Assembly (NCBI RefSeq): GCF_014279755.1 | Contig: NZ_CP047951.1 | Coordinates: 2,294,001-2,358,000 of the forward strand | Length of the DNA: 64,000 bases | From: Synechococcus sp. PROS-U-1 | GTDB taxonomy: Bacteria; Cyanobacteriota; Cyanobacteriia; PCC-6307; Cyanobiaceae | Direction: 5' to 3' | Shown: positions 27,488-36,552 of the stretch, in pieces | Layout: each line of letters begins with the position of its first letter | How positions within the stretch are numbered: the stretch's first letter is position 1 | The notes under the pieces: model-generated | The model's input: the letters and a program-made list of their open reading frames with translations, nothing else | What the model was told of the DNA's origin: nothing | The model's database searches: none | Made by a program: the position numbers and the translations under genes

Positions 27488-28327
27488 TCAGGTGAAACGC
27501 ATGCTCAGATCCAGCCAGCGGCTGCGGGTGACCGGCGCACTGGTGGAGATCAAATCAATACCGGTGGCGGCGTAGGCCTGCAGCTGTTCGGGCTGAATGC
27601 CCGAGGCCTCAAGCACCACCACACGGGTGCTGGAATCCCGCAGGCGCGGCACCAGGGCCGCGAGCTGCTCGGGGGTGAACTCATCAAGGAGCACTCCATT
27701 GGCGCCCGCCTGCACCGCTTCCAGCGCCTGGGCCTCCGTCTCCGCTTCCACAATCACAGCCGTGGGCCAGGGAGCCTGCTCACGCACGGCCGCGATGGCC
27801 GCCGTGATGCCCCCCGCCCAAGCGATGTGGTTCTCCTTGAGCATGGCCGCGTCATCGAGCCCCATGCGGTGGTTGATGCCACCACCGCAGCGCACGGCGT
27901 ATTTCTCCAGCACGCGAAGCCCAGGGGTGGTCTTGCGGGTGTCGGCAAGACGCACACCCGTGCCCTGAAGTTGGGCCACCAGCTCAGCGGTGGCCGTGGC
28001 AATGCCCGACAACCGCATGGCCAGATTCAAGGCGGTGCGTTCTCCTGCCACCAAAGCCGTTGCAGGCCCCTGCAGCTCGAGCAGGCATTCGCCCTCAGCG
28101 ACGGCGGCGCCGTCCTCCCGCAGCAAACGCACCCTCACCCCAGGATCAAGGCGCTGGAACAAGCGCTGCACCAACGGGCCACCGCAGAACCGCCCCGCCT
28201 GTTTGGCGACCCAATGGGCTTGACCCTGCTGGCCCTTCAACGCAGCAGCCGTCAGATCACCGCGACCGATGTCTTCCTCCAGCCAGGTCTCCAACGCAGC
28301 GATGAGTGCCGGGGATTGCCAGTCCAA
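27488..28327 (-). CDS. nadC: Nicotinate-nucleotide pyrophosphorylase (carboxylating)
   Basis: Quinolinate phosphoribosyltransferase of de novo NAD synthesis. The 279 residues have the N-terminal EEDIGRGDLTAAAL, ERTALNLAMRLSGIAT, ADTRKTTPGLRVLEKYAVRCGGGINHRMGL (substrate-binding Arg/Lys/His set), LKENHIAWAGG, and IVEAETEAQALEA with LLDEFTP. mnmE ends 23 nt upstream on the same strand. Confidence 0.97.
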   Translation of the reverse strand: MDWQSPALIAALETWLEEDIGRGDLTAAALKGQQGQAHWVAKQAGRFCGGPLVQRLFQRLDPGVRVRLLREDGAAVAEGECLLELQGPATALVAGERTALNLAMRLSGIATATAELVAQLQGTGVRLADTRKTTPGLRVLEKYAVRCGGGINHRMGLDDAAMLKENHIAWAGGITAAIAAVREQAPWPTAVIVEAETEAQALEAVQAGANGVLLDEFTPEQLAALVPRLRDSSTRVVVLEASGIQPEQLQAYAATGIDLISTSAPVTRSRWLDLSMRFT

Positions 28328-28350
28328 ACGGTTCCTGAAGTCCGATCCGT

Positions 28351-29709
28351 CTATTTTCCGATGCAGAAGCGCGAAAACACCCGATCCAGCACCGCTTCGG
28401 TGAGCTCTTCCCCGGTGATTTCCCCCAGGGATCGGATCGCCTCCCGCAGGTCGATGGTCCAGAAGTCCCAGGGCAGCTGCTGCGCTGCCACCTCTTGGCT
28501 GCGGGCCAGGGCCTCAGCCGCCCGCGCTGCCAGATCACGCTGACGTTGGTTCAGCGCCACCAACATGCCGTCGGTTCCTGCAGCACCACAACGATCGAGC
28601 AGGGCCTGCACCAGGGCCGCTTCACCCGTGCCCTCCAACGCGGACAGGTGAACATCCACCGGCTGGGGGAACGACCCGGCAGAGAGATCCGCCTTGTTGG
28701 CGACAAGAATCCTGGGAATCTGCTCCGGGATGCGCGCCAGCAAGGCTGCATCTTCGGCGGTCCAGCCCGCATGGCCATCCAGCACCAACAGCACCACATC
28801 AGCCGTGGCCAACGCTTCCTCGCTGCGGGCAATCCCCAGCTGCTCCACCGCATCATCGGTGCTGCGGATGCCGGCGGTGTCGAGCAGGGTGATCGGCACC
28901 CCCTCCAGAACGATCTCGCTCTCCAGCAGATCCCGGGTGGTGCCAGGCAGATCGGTCACGATGGCCCGCTCGCGGCGGCTCAGACGGTTGAGGAGGGAAC
29001 TCTTGCCCACGTTGGGGCGACCCACCAGCGCCACCCGCAGGCCCTGGCGCAGGGCATCGCCCCGCTCTCCATCGCGCACTAGCTGCTCAAGCTCGACACG
29101 CACAGCTTGCAGCTGCTGCAGCAATGCATCGCCATCCAAGGGTGGCAGGTCCTCCTCGAAATCCACCCGAGCCTCCAGCTCGGTGAGCTGGTCCAACAGC
29201 CGTTCCCGCAGACCTGTGATCTGGACTTGGATCCCGCCATCAAGGCCAGCCATCGCCAACTCGGCCGCCCGGCGGCTGCGGGCCGCCACCAGCTCACTCA
29301 CCGCCTCGGCGCGGGTGAGGTCGAGCCGACCGTTGAGCACCGCCCGTTGGCTGAACTCGCCAGGCAAGGCCCGACGGACTCCCGGCTGCCCCAGCACCTG
29401 TTCGAGCACCCGCTGAACAGCGATCACCCCGCCGTGGCAATGGATCTCCACCACGTCTTCGCCGGTGAAACTGCGGGGCCCACGCATCAGCACCAGCAGC
29501 ACTTCATCGAGACGTTGGCCCTCTGCATTAATCACATGGCCGTAAAGCACCCGGTGAGAGCCCCACTCCTGCCGGCCCGGGCAGTGCACAACGTTGCGCC
29601 CCGCCGTTTCCGCAGCAGGCCCGGATAGACGAATCACGGCGATGCCGCCCTGGCCTGGAGCCACTGCAGTGGCCACCGCCGCAATCGTGTCGGTGCTGGG
29701 CACAGCCAT
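28351..29709 (-). CDS. mnmE: tRNA modification GTPase MnmE
   Basis: With MnmG, it installs carboxymethylaminomethyl groups at the tRNA wobble uridine. The 452-residue protein has the folate-binding N-terminal domain (DTIAAVATAVAPGQGGIAVI), a helical domain, the G domain (P-loop ALVGRPNVGKSSL, DLPGTTRD, DTAGIR, NKADLS) and the C-terminal FCIGK tail with the functional Cys. ATG 29709 gives the family start; the open frame upstream to 29946 is antisense to the DUF2062 gene. Divergent from that gene. Confidence 0.97.
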   Translation of the reverse strand: MAVPSTDTIAAVATAVAPGQGGIAVIRLSGPAAETAGRNVVHCPGRQEWGSHRVLYGHVINAEGQRLDEVLLVLMRGPRSFTGEDVVEIHCHGGVIAVQRVLEQVLGQPGVRRALPGEFSQRAVLNGRLDLTRAEAVSELVAARSRRAAELAMAGLDGGIQVQITGLRERLLDQLTELEARVDFEEDLPPLDGDALLQQLQAVRVELEQLVRDGERGDALRQGLRVALVGRPNVGKSSLLNRLSRRERAIVTDLPGTTRDLLESEIVLEGVPITLLDTAGIRSTDDAVEQLGIARSEEALATADVVLLVLDGHAGWTAEDAALLARIPEQIPRILVANKADLSAGSFPQPVDVHLSALEGTGEAALVQALLDRCGAAGTDGMLVALNQRQRDLAARAAEALARSQEVAAQQLPWDFWTIDLREAIRSLGEITGEELTEAVLDRVFSRFCIGK

Positions 29710-29729
29710 CGCTGCTGGTGATCCATACC

Positions 29730-29735
29730 TAGGAT
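29730..29735 (+). promoter_or_regulatory. Candidate -10 element
   Basis: TAGGAT followed by C, 22 nt before ATG 29758, in the 48-nt gap with divergent mnmE. Confidence 0.35.
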
Positions 29736-29757
29736 CCAGCCGTCTTTCGCTGGGTTC

Positions 29758-30231
29758 ATGCGCCGGTTGTTGCGCTTCAGTCGCATCCGGATGCGCCGCG
29801 GGGTCCTCTGGTTGTGGAGACAGGAAGGAACCCCGGGGCAAAGGGCCCGTGGCCTTGCCGCCGGCATGTTCTGCGGTTGCTACCCCTTTTTCGGGCTGCA
29901 GATCTTTCTCAGCGTGGGCGTTGCAACCCTGGTGCGTGGCAATCACCTGCTCGCCGCAGCTGGCACCTTGGTGAGCAACCCCCTCACCTATCTGCCCCTC
30001 TACTGGTTCAACTACCTGGTGGGCTGTCAGCTGCTGGGCCCTGGTCAGGCAGCCACGAACCTGGCGGAGCTCAATCGCAGCACCCTGTGGGCCCAGGGAT
30101 GGGACTTCACCCAGCGCATCCTGCTCGGCTCCACCGTTGTGGGGATGGTGCTGGCGATCGCCAGCGGCTGGATGGCCTATCGACTGTTTCTGCGGCGTGA
30201 GGCACTTGCAGTCGTGAACAGGGGCCGCTAG
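29758..30231 (+). CDS. DUF2062 membrane protein
   Basis: A 157-residue protein. A basic N-terminus (RRLLRFSRIRMRRG) is followed by the DUF2062 core: GLAAGMFCGCYPFFGLQIFLSV, LVSNPLTYLPLYWFNYLVG and a final helix VVGMVLAIASGWMAY. It has about three membrane segments. Often found fused to or near glycosyltransferases, but its function is unknown. Its stop overlaps the convergent spoT/relA stop by 4 nt. Confidence 0.85.
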   Translation: MRRLLRFSRIRMRRGVLWLWRQEGTPGQRARGLAAGMFCGCYPFFGLQIFLSVGVATLVRGNHLLAAAGTLVSNPLTYLPLYWFNYLVGCQLLGPGQAATNLAELNRSTLWAQGWDFTQRILLGSTVVGMVLAIASGWMAYRLFLRREALAVVNRGR

Positions 30232-32561
30232 CTCGTGCCCACCCGGGCAATCCCGATCACATCCGCCATCGAGCGGATCTGGTCCATGGTGCGGCTGAGC
30301 TGATCCGCACCATCCAACTCAACCCGCAGATCAATGCGGGCTGGCCGGCCCGATGCCGTGGTCACCCTGGCATCACTGACGTTGATAGCGCCATCGGAGA
30401 GGCGCATCAGGATGTCCTTGAGGATGCCAACGCGATCGATCACCTCGATCCGCAGCTGCACCGGGAAGCGCTGTTTCTCCCGTTCGGCGTGGGTGGTGTT
30501 CCAGCGCACAGGCAGACGCCGTTCCCGAGGAATCGTCTCCACGTTGGAGCAGTCCTGCCGGTGGATGGTGATGCCGTGATTGCCGAGGGCCACCGTGCCC
30601 ACGATCAACTCGCCCGGCAGCGGGCTGCAACATCCACCGAGCCGGTAGTCCAAGCCCTCCAGCCCCAGGATCGCGCCTTCGCCTCCGGAACGGTCCTGCT
30701 CCACATCCCGCGATGGCACCAGAGCCATCGCCACCTCTTCGTTGCTGGGTGGGGCCTGCTGCTGTTCCGCCAGCAGACGCATCTCCTCCCGCAAACGGTT
30801 GAGCGCCTGCTGCAGCGTGACATCACCGAACCCCAGTGATGCCAGCAGATCCTCGGTGGTGGGCACATTGCAGCGTTGCGCCACCCGCTGCATTGCCTCA
30901 CTGTTCAGCAGGGCATCGAAGCCATCACGCCCTAGCTCCCGCTCCAGCAGATCCTTGCCCCGTTCGATCGTTTCATCGCGGTGGCTGCGCTTGTACCACT
31001 GGCGAATACGGTTGCGCGCCGTCGGCGTGGCCACAAAGTTCAGCCAATCCAGGCTCGGGTGAGCTGTCTTGCTGGTGAGCACCTGAACGAAATCACCGTT
31101 CTGCAGCGGTGTGGCCAGAGGGCAGAGCCGATCATTGATTCGAGCGCCATGGCAGTGGTCGCCGACCTCGGAGTGGATGCGATAAGCGAAATCGACAGCC
31201 GTTGCCCCCTTGCGCAAACCGAGCAGATCACCCTTCGGGGTGAACACAAACACCTCTTCGTCAAACAGGTCTTCCTTGATTGATGAGAGGTAGTCGTTGT
31301 GATCGTCATTCCCGCCTTCCTGTTGCCAATCCACCAGCTGACGCAGCCAGTTGAAGCGCTCCGCATCACTGCTGCTGCTGGCCGGCGATCCTCCTTCCTT
31401 GTACTTCCAATGGGCCGCAATCCCGAATTCGGCCACATGGTGCATCTCAAGGGTGCGGATCTGCACTTCGATCGGGCGATGCCGACCGATCACCGCCGTA
31501 TGGAGGGATTGGTAACCGTTGGGTTTCGGCAACCCGATGTAGTCCTTGAACCGGCCTGGAATCGGACGGAACGTGTCGTGAACCACCGCAAGCGCGCGGT
31601 AACAGCTCTCGACATTGGTGGTGAGAATCCGCAACGCCGCCACGTCGAAGATCTCGTTAAACTCTTTCTGCTGACGTTGCATCTTGCTCCAGATGCCATA
31701 GAGATGCTTGGGGCGACCCGTCACCTCGCAGTGCTCTAGGCCGGCCCGTTCCAGCCGTTCATTCAGCAGCCCCACCGTGACGCCGAGCCGTTCCTCCCTC
31801 TCGCTGCGCTTGGTCGCCACCTCCTCTTGAATCTCGCGGAAGGCCTCCGGTTCCAGCAATTTGAACGCCAGGTCCTCCAGCTCCCACTTGAAGCGGCCGA
31901 TGCCGAGCCGGTTGGCGAGGGATGCATAGATCTCGCGTGTTTCGCGAGCGATCCGCTGGCGCTTCTCCTCCTTCAGGGCACCAAGGGTGCGCATGTTGTG
32001 CAACCGGTCCGCCAGCTTTACCAGCACCACGCGGATGTCACTGGCCATCGCCAGGAACATCCGCCGCAGATTCTCCGCCTGGGCTTCCGTGCGGTCGTTG
32101 AAATGAATTCCGCCGAGCTTGGTGACACCTTCCACCAGTTCACGCACCTCGGAACCGAAGTACTGCTCGATCTGATCCGGGGTGACGTCGGTGTCCTCGA
32201 CCACGTCATGGAGGAACCCAGCGGCGATCACGGGGGCACTGGCGCCGATATCCCGCAACAGATCCGCTACGGCCACCGGATGAACGATGTAGGGGTCACC
32301 ACTGGCCCGGAACTGTCCCTCGTGGAGCTGAAAACCGAAATCGAAGGCCGACACCAACAGTGCCTCGGCATCTCTTGGGCAGCTCTGGCCAATGCCCGGC
32401 AGCACATTGGCGATGCACTCCCTCAACCAGTCGGGCAGAGAGATGTCGTAGTCATCGGGATGGCGGATGGGATGGCGCCGGACTTCTGGCAACACACAAG
32501 CCACCGCAGCCGAACCAGTGCTGGTTCGAGGCTCGTTGGGTGTTGAGGCGGCGTTGAGCAT
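30228..32561 (-). CDS. Bifunctional (p)ppGpp synthetase/hydrolase (RelA/SpoT)
   Basis: A 777-residue Rel protein that makes and degrades the stringent alarmone. In order: HD hydrolase domain with FLHDVVEDTDVT (about residues 110-135) and LADRLHNMRTLGAL; synthetase domain with RPKHLYGIWSKM, RFKDYIGLPKPNGYQSLHT; TGS domain with VFTPKGDLLGLRKGATAVDFAY; zinc-finger/helical region with GGCCSPLPGE; and a C-terminal ACT domain (IEVIDRVGILKDILMRLSD). Both catalytic sets look intact, so both activities are expected. Single Rel proteins are usual in cyanobacteria. Confidence 0.96.
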   Translation of the reverse strand: MLNAASTPNEPRTSTGSAAVACVLPEVRRHPIRHPDDYDISLPDWLRECIANVLPGIGQSCPRDAEALLVSAFDFGFQLHEGQFRASGDPYIVHPVAVADLLRDIGASAPVIAAGFLHDVVEDTDVTPDQIEQYFGSEVRELVEGVTKLGGIHFNDRTEAQAENLRRMFLAMASDIRVVLVKLADRLHNMRTLGALKEEKRQRIARETREIYASLANRLGIGRFKWELEDLAFKLLEPEAFREIQEEVATKRSEREERLGVTVGLLNERLERAGLEHCEVTGRPKHLYGIWSKMQRQQKEFNEIFDVAALRILTTNVESCYRALAVVHDTFRPIPGRFKDYIGLPKPNGYQSLHTAVIGRHRPIEVQIRTLEMHHVAEFGIAAHWKYKEGGSPASSSSDAERFNWLRQLVDWQQEGGNDDHNDYLSSIKEDLFDEEVFVFTPKGDLLGLRKGATAVDFAYRIHSEVGDHCHGARINDRLCPLATPLQNGDFVQVLTSKTAHPSLDWLNFVATPTARNRIRQWYKRSHRDETIERGKDLLERELGRDGFDALLNSEAMQRVAQRCNVPTTEDLLASLGFGDVTLQQALNRLREEMRLLAEQQQAPPSNEEVAMALVPSRDVEQDRSGGEGAILGLEGLDYRLGGCCSPLPGELIVGTVALGNHGITIHRQDCSNVETIPRERRLPVRWNTTHAEREKQRFPVQLRIEVIDRVGILKDILMRLSDGAINVSDARVTTASGRPARIDLRVELDGADQLSRTMDQIRSMADVIGIARVGTS

Positions 32562-32626
32562 CCGACCCAGAGGATTAATCCATGGTATTCAGTGCTGGAC
32601 CCCCCGTCGTTCCTGCCGCACTGTTC

Positions 32627-34222
32627 ATGGGCCGGCCTGTTCTGGAACTCGAACAACTGCGACTGCGCTATCCCGGCAGTGAGCACTGGACGCTGGATGG
32701 GCTGAACTTGAGGCTCGAGCCTGGGGAGACGCTGGCCTTGGTGGGGTCCTCAGGCTGCGGCAAAAGCACTGTGGCCCGGGCCGTGATGCAGCTGCTGCCG
32801 CGGGGAACCGTCTGTGAAGGACGGCTGGACTTAACCGGCCAGGATCCACGCCAGCTCAGGCGACCGCAGTTACGACAGCTGCGGGGCGAGGCCGTGGGTC
32901 TGGTGTTCCAGGACCCGATGACGCGGATGAATCCGCTGATGAGCGTGGGGGGACATCTGATCGACACCCTCAGGGCCCACCGCCCTGACACCAGTAACGC
33001 CGCCCACCATGAACGGGCCCGACAACTGCTGGAGCGGGTGGGCATCAGTGCCAACCGCTTCCGGGCCTACCCCCATGAGCTCAGCGGCGGCATGCGACAA
33101 CGCCTGGCGATTGCTCTGGCGATTGCCCTGGAACCGCCGCTGCTGATCGCCGATGAACCCACCACCAGCCTGGATGTGGCTGTAGCAGGGCAGGTGATGG
33201 CCCAGCTCAGCGGTCTCTGCAAAGAGCTGGGCAGTGCCTTGCTGCTGATCAGCCATGACCTGGCCATGGCCGCCCGCTGGTGCGACCGCATGGCGATGCT
33301 CGACGGCGGACGCAAGGTGGAGGACGGCCCCAGCCGTCAGCTGCTCACCCGGCCGCAGTCGTCCGTGGGGCAACGCCTGGTCGCCTCAGCTCAGGCCCGA
33401 GAAGGTGGGAGGTCGCCGGCACGTCCTGACAACAGCAGCGTGCTGCAGGTGGAGGAACTGCGCTGCTGGCATGCCGTGGGTGGCACGCCCTGGTCTCCCA
33501 TCTGGCTGAAAGCGGTGGATGGGGTGAGTTTCGAGCTCAGAGCCGGGGAAAGCCTTGGGGTTGTCGGAGCATCCGGCTGTGGCAAAAGCACCCTCTGCCG
33601 GGCCCTGATGGGACTCAATCCCATCCGCGGCGGACGGGTCGACTTGCTGGGCCAGGATCTGCTGAACCTGCGCGGAGAAGCGCTGCGGTTCGCCCGTCGA
33701 GCCCTCCAGATGGTGTTTCAGGACCCTCTGGCCTGCCTGAATCCCGCTCTACAGGTGGCGGATGCGATCGCCGATCCATTGTTGATCCATCGCCTCTGCT
33801 CGAAAGCTGCCGCCCGGGAGGAAGCCAGACGCCTGTTGGAACGGGTCGGGCTCAGCCCGGCAGAGCAGTTTCAGGAGCGCCTGCCGAAGCAGCTCTCCGG
33901 CGGTCAACAGCAGCGGGTGGCCATTGCGCGCGCCCTGGCGTTGCAACCCAAGGTGCTGATCTGCGACGAGAGCGTCAGCATGCTCGATGCGGAGGTGCAG
34001 GCAGATGTTCTCGCTCTGCTGCGGGAGCTGCAGCAAGAGCTAGGCCTCGCGATCATTTTCATCACCCATGACCTCTCCGTGGCCAGTGGCTTCTGTCACC
34101 GGGTGATGGTGCTGGATCAAGGAAAGGTTGTTGAAGAAGGGCCTGGGGACCGCATCTTCAGCGCCCCTCAGGCACAGATCAGCCAAACCCTCGTTGAAGC
34201 CTGTCCGCGGCTGCCCCGTTGA
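32627..34222 (+). CDS. Fused double ATPase of a peptide/nickel-type ABC importer
   Basis: A 531-residue protein with two complete ABC ATPase domains, like DppD-DppF or YejF fusions. Domain 1 has Walker A GSSGCGKST, signature LSGGMRQR and Walker B LLIADEPTTS; domain 2 has GASGCGKST, LSGGQQQR and VLICDESVSMLD. Both carry the H-loop (ISHDLAMA and ITHDLSVA). No permease or binding-protein genes are in the window, so the substrate is unknown. ATG 32627 is used; 32582 is possible. Confidence 0.9.
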   Translation: MGRPVLELEQLRLRYPGSEHWTLDGLNLRLEPGETLALVGSSGCGKSTVARAVMQLLPRGTVCEGRLDLTGQDPRQLRRPQLRQLRGEAVGLVFQDPMTRMNPLMSVGGHLIDTLRAHRPDTSNAAHHERARQLLERVGISANRFRAYPHELSGGMRQRLAIALAIALEPPLLIADEPTTSLDVAVAGQVMAQLSGLCKELGSALLLISHDLAMAARWCDRMAMLDGGRKVEDGPSRQLLTRPQSSVGQRLVASAQAREGGRSPARPDNSSVLQVEELRCWHAVGGTPWSPIWLKAVDGVSFELRAGESLGVVGASGCGKSTLCRALMGLNPIRGGRVDLLGQDLLNLRGEALRFARRALQMVFQDPLACLNPALQVADAIADPLLIHRLCSKAAAREEARRLLERVGLSPAEQFQERLPKQLSGGQQQRVAIARALALQPKVLICDESVSMLDAEVQADVLALLRELQQELGLAIIFITHDLSVASGFCHRVMVLDQGKVVEEGPGDRIFSAPQAQISQTLVEACPRLPR

Positions 34223-34569
34223 GCTCAGACGCCCTTCGGAAGGTCAACCACAATCAGTCTTCGACGCAGGGCATCAGGAAGAACCTCACGGCGCACCGAA
34301 CGGATCAGTGCGGACAGCCAAGTCCTGCGGCAAAGAACCCGTATGACCATCGATCGGCCCATGGATGATGAGTCATCAAAGGGCGAATTCAGGCCTTGTC
34401 CAGCAGGCCACGGATCCGGTGGCCAGAGTTCACGCCGCACACCAACAAGCTTCTCCATCACCGGTCAACGCCGAGCCCTCACATCCGTTTCAATCACTGG
34501 CCTCTCAGCGCTGACGCTGATCTCAGCCGCTGAACGACTGCCAGGGAATGCTGACCCGGATCGTTGCCA
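34223..34569. other. Gene-free stretch with duplicated rluD-tail fragment
   Basis: About 350 nt with no gene I can support. At 34431-34466 the minus strand reads PVMEKLVGVRR, closely matching PVMEKLLGVLRR at the C-terminus of the RluD-like protein (34590-34630). The copy is followed by an open frame (to 34225, 78 codons) with no recognisable family; it may be a decayed duplicate. A hairpin GGCCAC/GTGGCC occurs at 34406-34424. No T-rich terminator or tRNA seen. Confidence 0.5.
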
Positions 34570-35571
34570 TCAGCCCGATGAAGCGCGCCGCCGCAACACA
34601 CCCAGCAACTTCTCCATCACGGGGGGAAGGGGTGCCTCAAACACCATCCGCTCGCGGCTGATCGGATGATCCAGCCCCAGCTGCACAGCATGCAGCGCTT
34701 GGCCGGGCAATTCGATCGGCAATTTGCGACAGCGGCTGTAAGTGGGATCCCCCACAACGGGGTGATTCATATGGGCGCAGTGGACACGAATCTGATGCGT
34801 CCGTCCGGTGTCGAGCTTGAACCGCAACAAGGAGTAGTCCCCGAGACGCTCTACAAGAGTCCAGTGGGTGCAGGCGTAACGACCGTTTTCGGTACTGACC
34901 ACGGCGTATTTCTTGCGATCCACCGGATGACGACCGATGGCCCCGACGATCGAGCCGGAGTCGCCGTCGGGCACACCATGAACAACGGCGAAGTACTCGC
35001 GGGACGCGATCCGTTTCTGGATCTGAACCTGCAGTCGCACCAGGGCCTCCTGGCTCTTGGCGATCACGATGCAGCCGGTGGTGTCTTTGTCGAGACGGTG
35101 CACAATCCCCGGGCGCAGCTTGCCGCTGATCCCAGGCAGATCCGGGCAGTGATGCAGCAGACCGTTCACCAGGGTGCCGTCCTTGTTGCCCGGTGCTGGG
35201 TGAACCGTCAGACCTGCGGGCTTGTTGAGCACGATCAGATGATCGTCTTCAAACAGCACATCCAGATCCATCGGCTCCGGCTTGAGATAAGGCAGCGGCT
35301 CTGGAGGCGGCATCCACAGCTGCACTTCGTCGCCGAGACGCAGGGGTGTTTTGGCCTTGCCGGTCTTGCCGTTCACGCGCACATACCCCGCGTCGATGAA
35401 CTTCTGAATCCGGGCCCGACTCTGCTCCGTGCGCTGGCTAACCAGCCAACGGTCCAGCCGCATCGGCAGCGGCTTGGGGTACGTCAGATTGACCAGCTCT
35501 CCCTCCCCCTGTCCGAAACGGTCGGTGAAGGTCTCTTCCGGCAGCGGAGGACGCTTCCACTGCGGACTCAT
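34570..35571 (-). CDS. RluD-type 23S rRNA pseudouridine synthase
   Basis: A 333-residue enzyme with an S4 RNA-binding domain (LDRWLVSQRTEQSRARIQKF, residues about 38-60, then VRVNGK) and an intact catalytic core: LIVLNKPAGLTVHPAPG, active-site GIVHRLDKDTTGCIVIAK with the nucleophilic Asp, and DTGRTHQIRVH. RluC/D family; the modified base cannot be fixed from sequence. Its start overlaps the rbgA stop by 4 nt (ATGA), so it is downstream in the same operon. Confidence 0.93.
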   Translation of the reverse strand: MSPQWKRPPLPEETFTDRFGQGEGELVNLTYPKPLPMRLDRWLVSQRTEQSRARIQKFIDAGYVRVNGKTGKAKTPLRLGDEVQLWMPPPEPLPYLKPEPMDLDVLFEDDHLIVLNKPAGLTVHPAPGNKDGTLVNGLLHHCPDLPGISGKLRPGIVHRLDKDTTGCIVIAKSQEALVRLQVQIQKRIASREYFAVVHGVPDGDSGSIVGAIGRHPVDRKKYAVVSTENGRYACTHWTLVERLGDYSLLRFKLDTGRTHQIRVHCAHMNHPVVGDPTYSRCRKLPIELPGQALHAVQLGLDHPISRERMVFEAPLPPVMEKLLGVLRRRASSG

Positions 35572-36434
35572 GCCGGCAGCTCCAGGGCGATGCTGCCGAG
35601 GGCCGATTTACGGAAATCGTCCAGCAGACGCTGGGCCATGCGCCCTGTCTCACCGGATGTGTGGCGGGAGGCTGCAGCCTCCAGCCAAAGGGCGGGGTCC
35701 GCCGTTTCACCGCTCAGGGGAATGCCATACCGCTCCTGCAGGAGCGGGATCGTCACACCAGCCGCGGCCTGCGATTCGGCATCAATCAACAACTGCAAAA
35801 ACGCCTGAGCCACCAATTCGCCGTCGTAGGCAGCCTGGCCGATGTCGTCACACAAGGCGAGCCGTAAGGCCGCCTGCTGGTCATCGAGTCGAGGGGGCAG
35901 GACTCCAGGTGCATCGAGGAGATCCAGGTCTTGCCCCAGCCGCACCCAGCGCAAGGTTCGCGTCACCCCGGCCCGCCGGGCACTGGCCACCACCTTCTGC
36001 CTGACCAAACGATTGATCAATGCGGACTTGCCCACGTTGGGAAATCCCAGCGTGAGAGCCCGCACCGGCCGGGGCCGCATCCCCCGGTTACGCCGTCGTT
36101 CGTTGAGCTGATCGCCGGCACGGATCGCTGCCTGCTGCACCTGCTTCACCCCGGTACCGGCCTTGGCATCACACCAAACAGTGCGCTGACCCTGGGCCTT
36201 GAACCAGGCCTCCCAGGCCTCCTTGGCGGCCGCTGTGACCATGTCACGCCGATTGATCACCAAAAGGTGCTGCTTGCCCTTCAGCCAGCGGTTGAGATGG
36301 GGATGACCTGTGGCGAGGGGAATGCGGGCATCGCGGACCTCGATCACCAGATCCACCTTGTCGAGATGGCGTTTGAGCTGTTGCTCCGCCTTCGCGATGT
36401 GGCCGGGATACCACTGAATCGTTGGGGTGCTCAC
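35568..36434 (-). CDS. rbgA: Ribosome biogenesis GTPase (RbgA/YlqF)
   Basis: A circularly permuted GTPase of 288 residues, needed for late 50S assembly. It begins IQWYPGHIAKAEQQL, then G5/G4 segments VIEVRDARIPL and LVINRRDMV (NRRD rather than NKxD), P-loop LGFPNVGKSALINRL, Switch I region RAGVTRTLRW and G3 LLDAPGVLPP, followed by the C-terminal helical domain. The order of motifs is diagnostic. Coupled to the RluD-type gene by a 4-nt overlap; both act on the large subunit. Confidence 0.94.
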   Translation of the reverse strand: MSTPTIQWYPGHIAKAEQQLKRHLDKVDLVIEVRDARIPLATGHPHLNRWLKGKQHLLVINRRDMVTAAAKEAWEAWFKAQGQRTVWCDAKAGTGVKQVQQAAIRAGDQLNERRRNRGMRPRPVRALTLGFPNVGKSALINRLVRQKVVASARRAGVTRTLRWVRLGQDLDLLDAPGVLPPRLDDQQAALRLALCDDIGQAAYDGELVAQAFLQLLIDAESQAAAGVTIPLLQERYGIPLSGETADPALWLEAAASRHTSGETGRMAQRLLDDFRKSALGSIALELPA

Positions 36435-36514
36435 AAACGCAAACGCACAGAACAGGTGGCCCGCTGAAACACATTCAGATTGAACTGGCCGGCGCTATCG
36501 CCGTTCACACGGGT

Positions 36515-36520
36515 TAATCT
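36515..36520 (+). promoter_or_regulatory. Candidate -10 element of pgk
   Basis: TAATCT followed by C, 32 nt before the pgk ATG within the 118-nt gap with divergent rbgA. No clear -35 element. Confidence 0.35.
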
Positions 36521-36552
36521 CACCCCGTTTTCTTACCGCACGAGACAACCCT

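Noticed and set aside
34343-34669. Plus-strand frame with three SITG-like repeats
   Set aside because: The last unit is antisense to the RluD-like gene and the first is the duplicated copy of it; the repeat is a by-product of that similarity, not a coding repeat.
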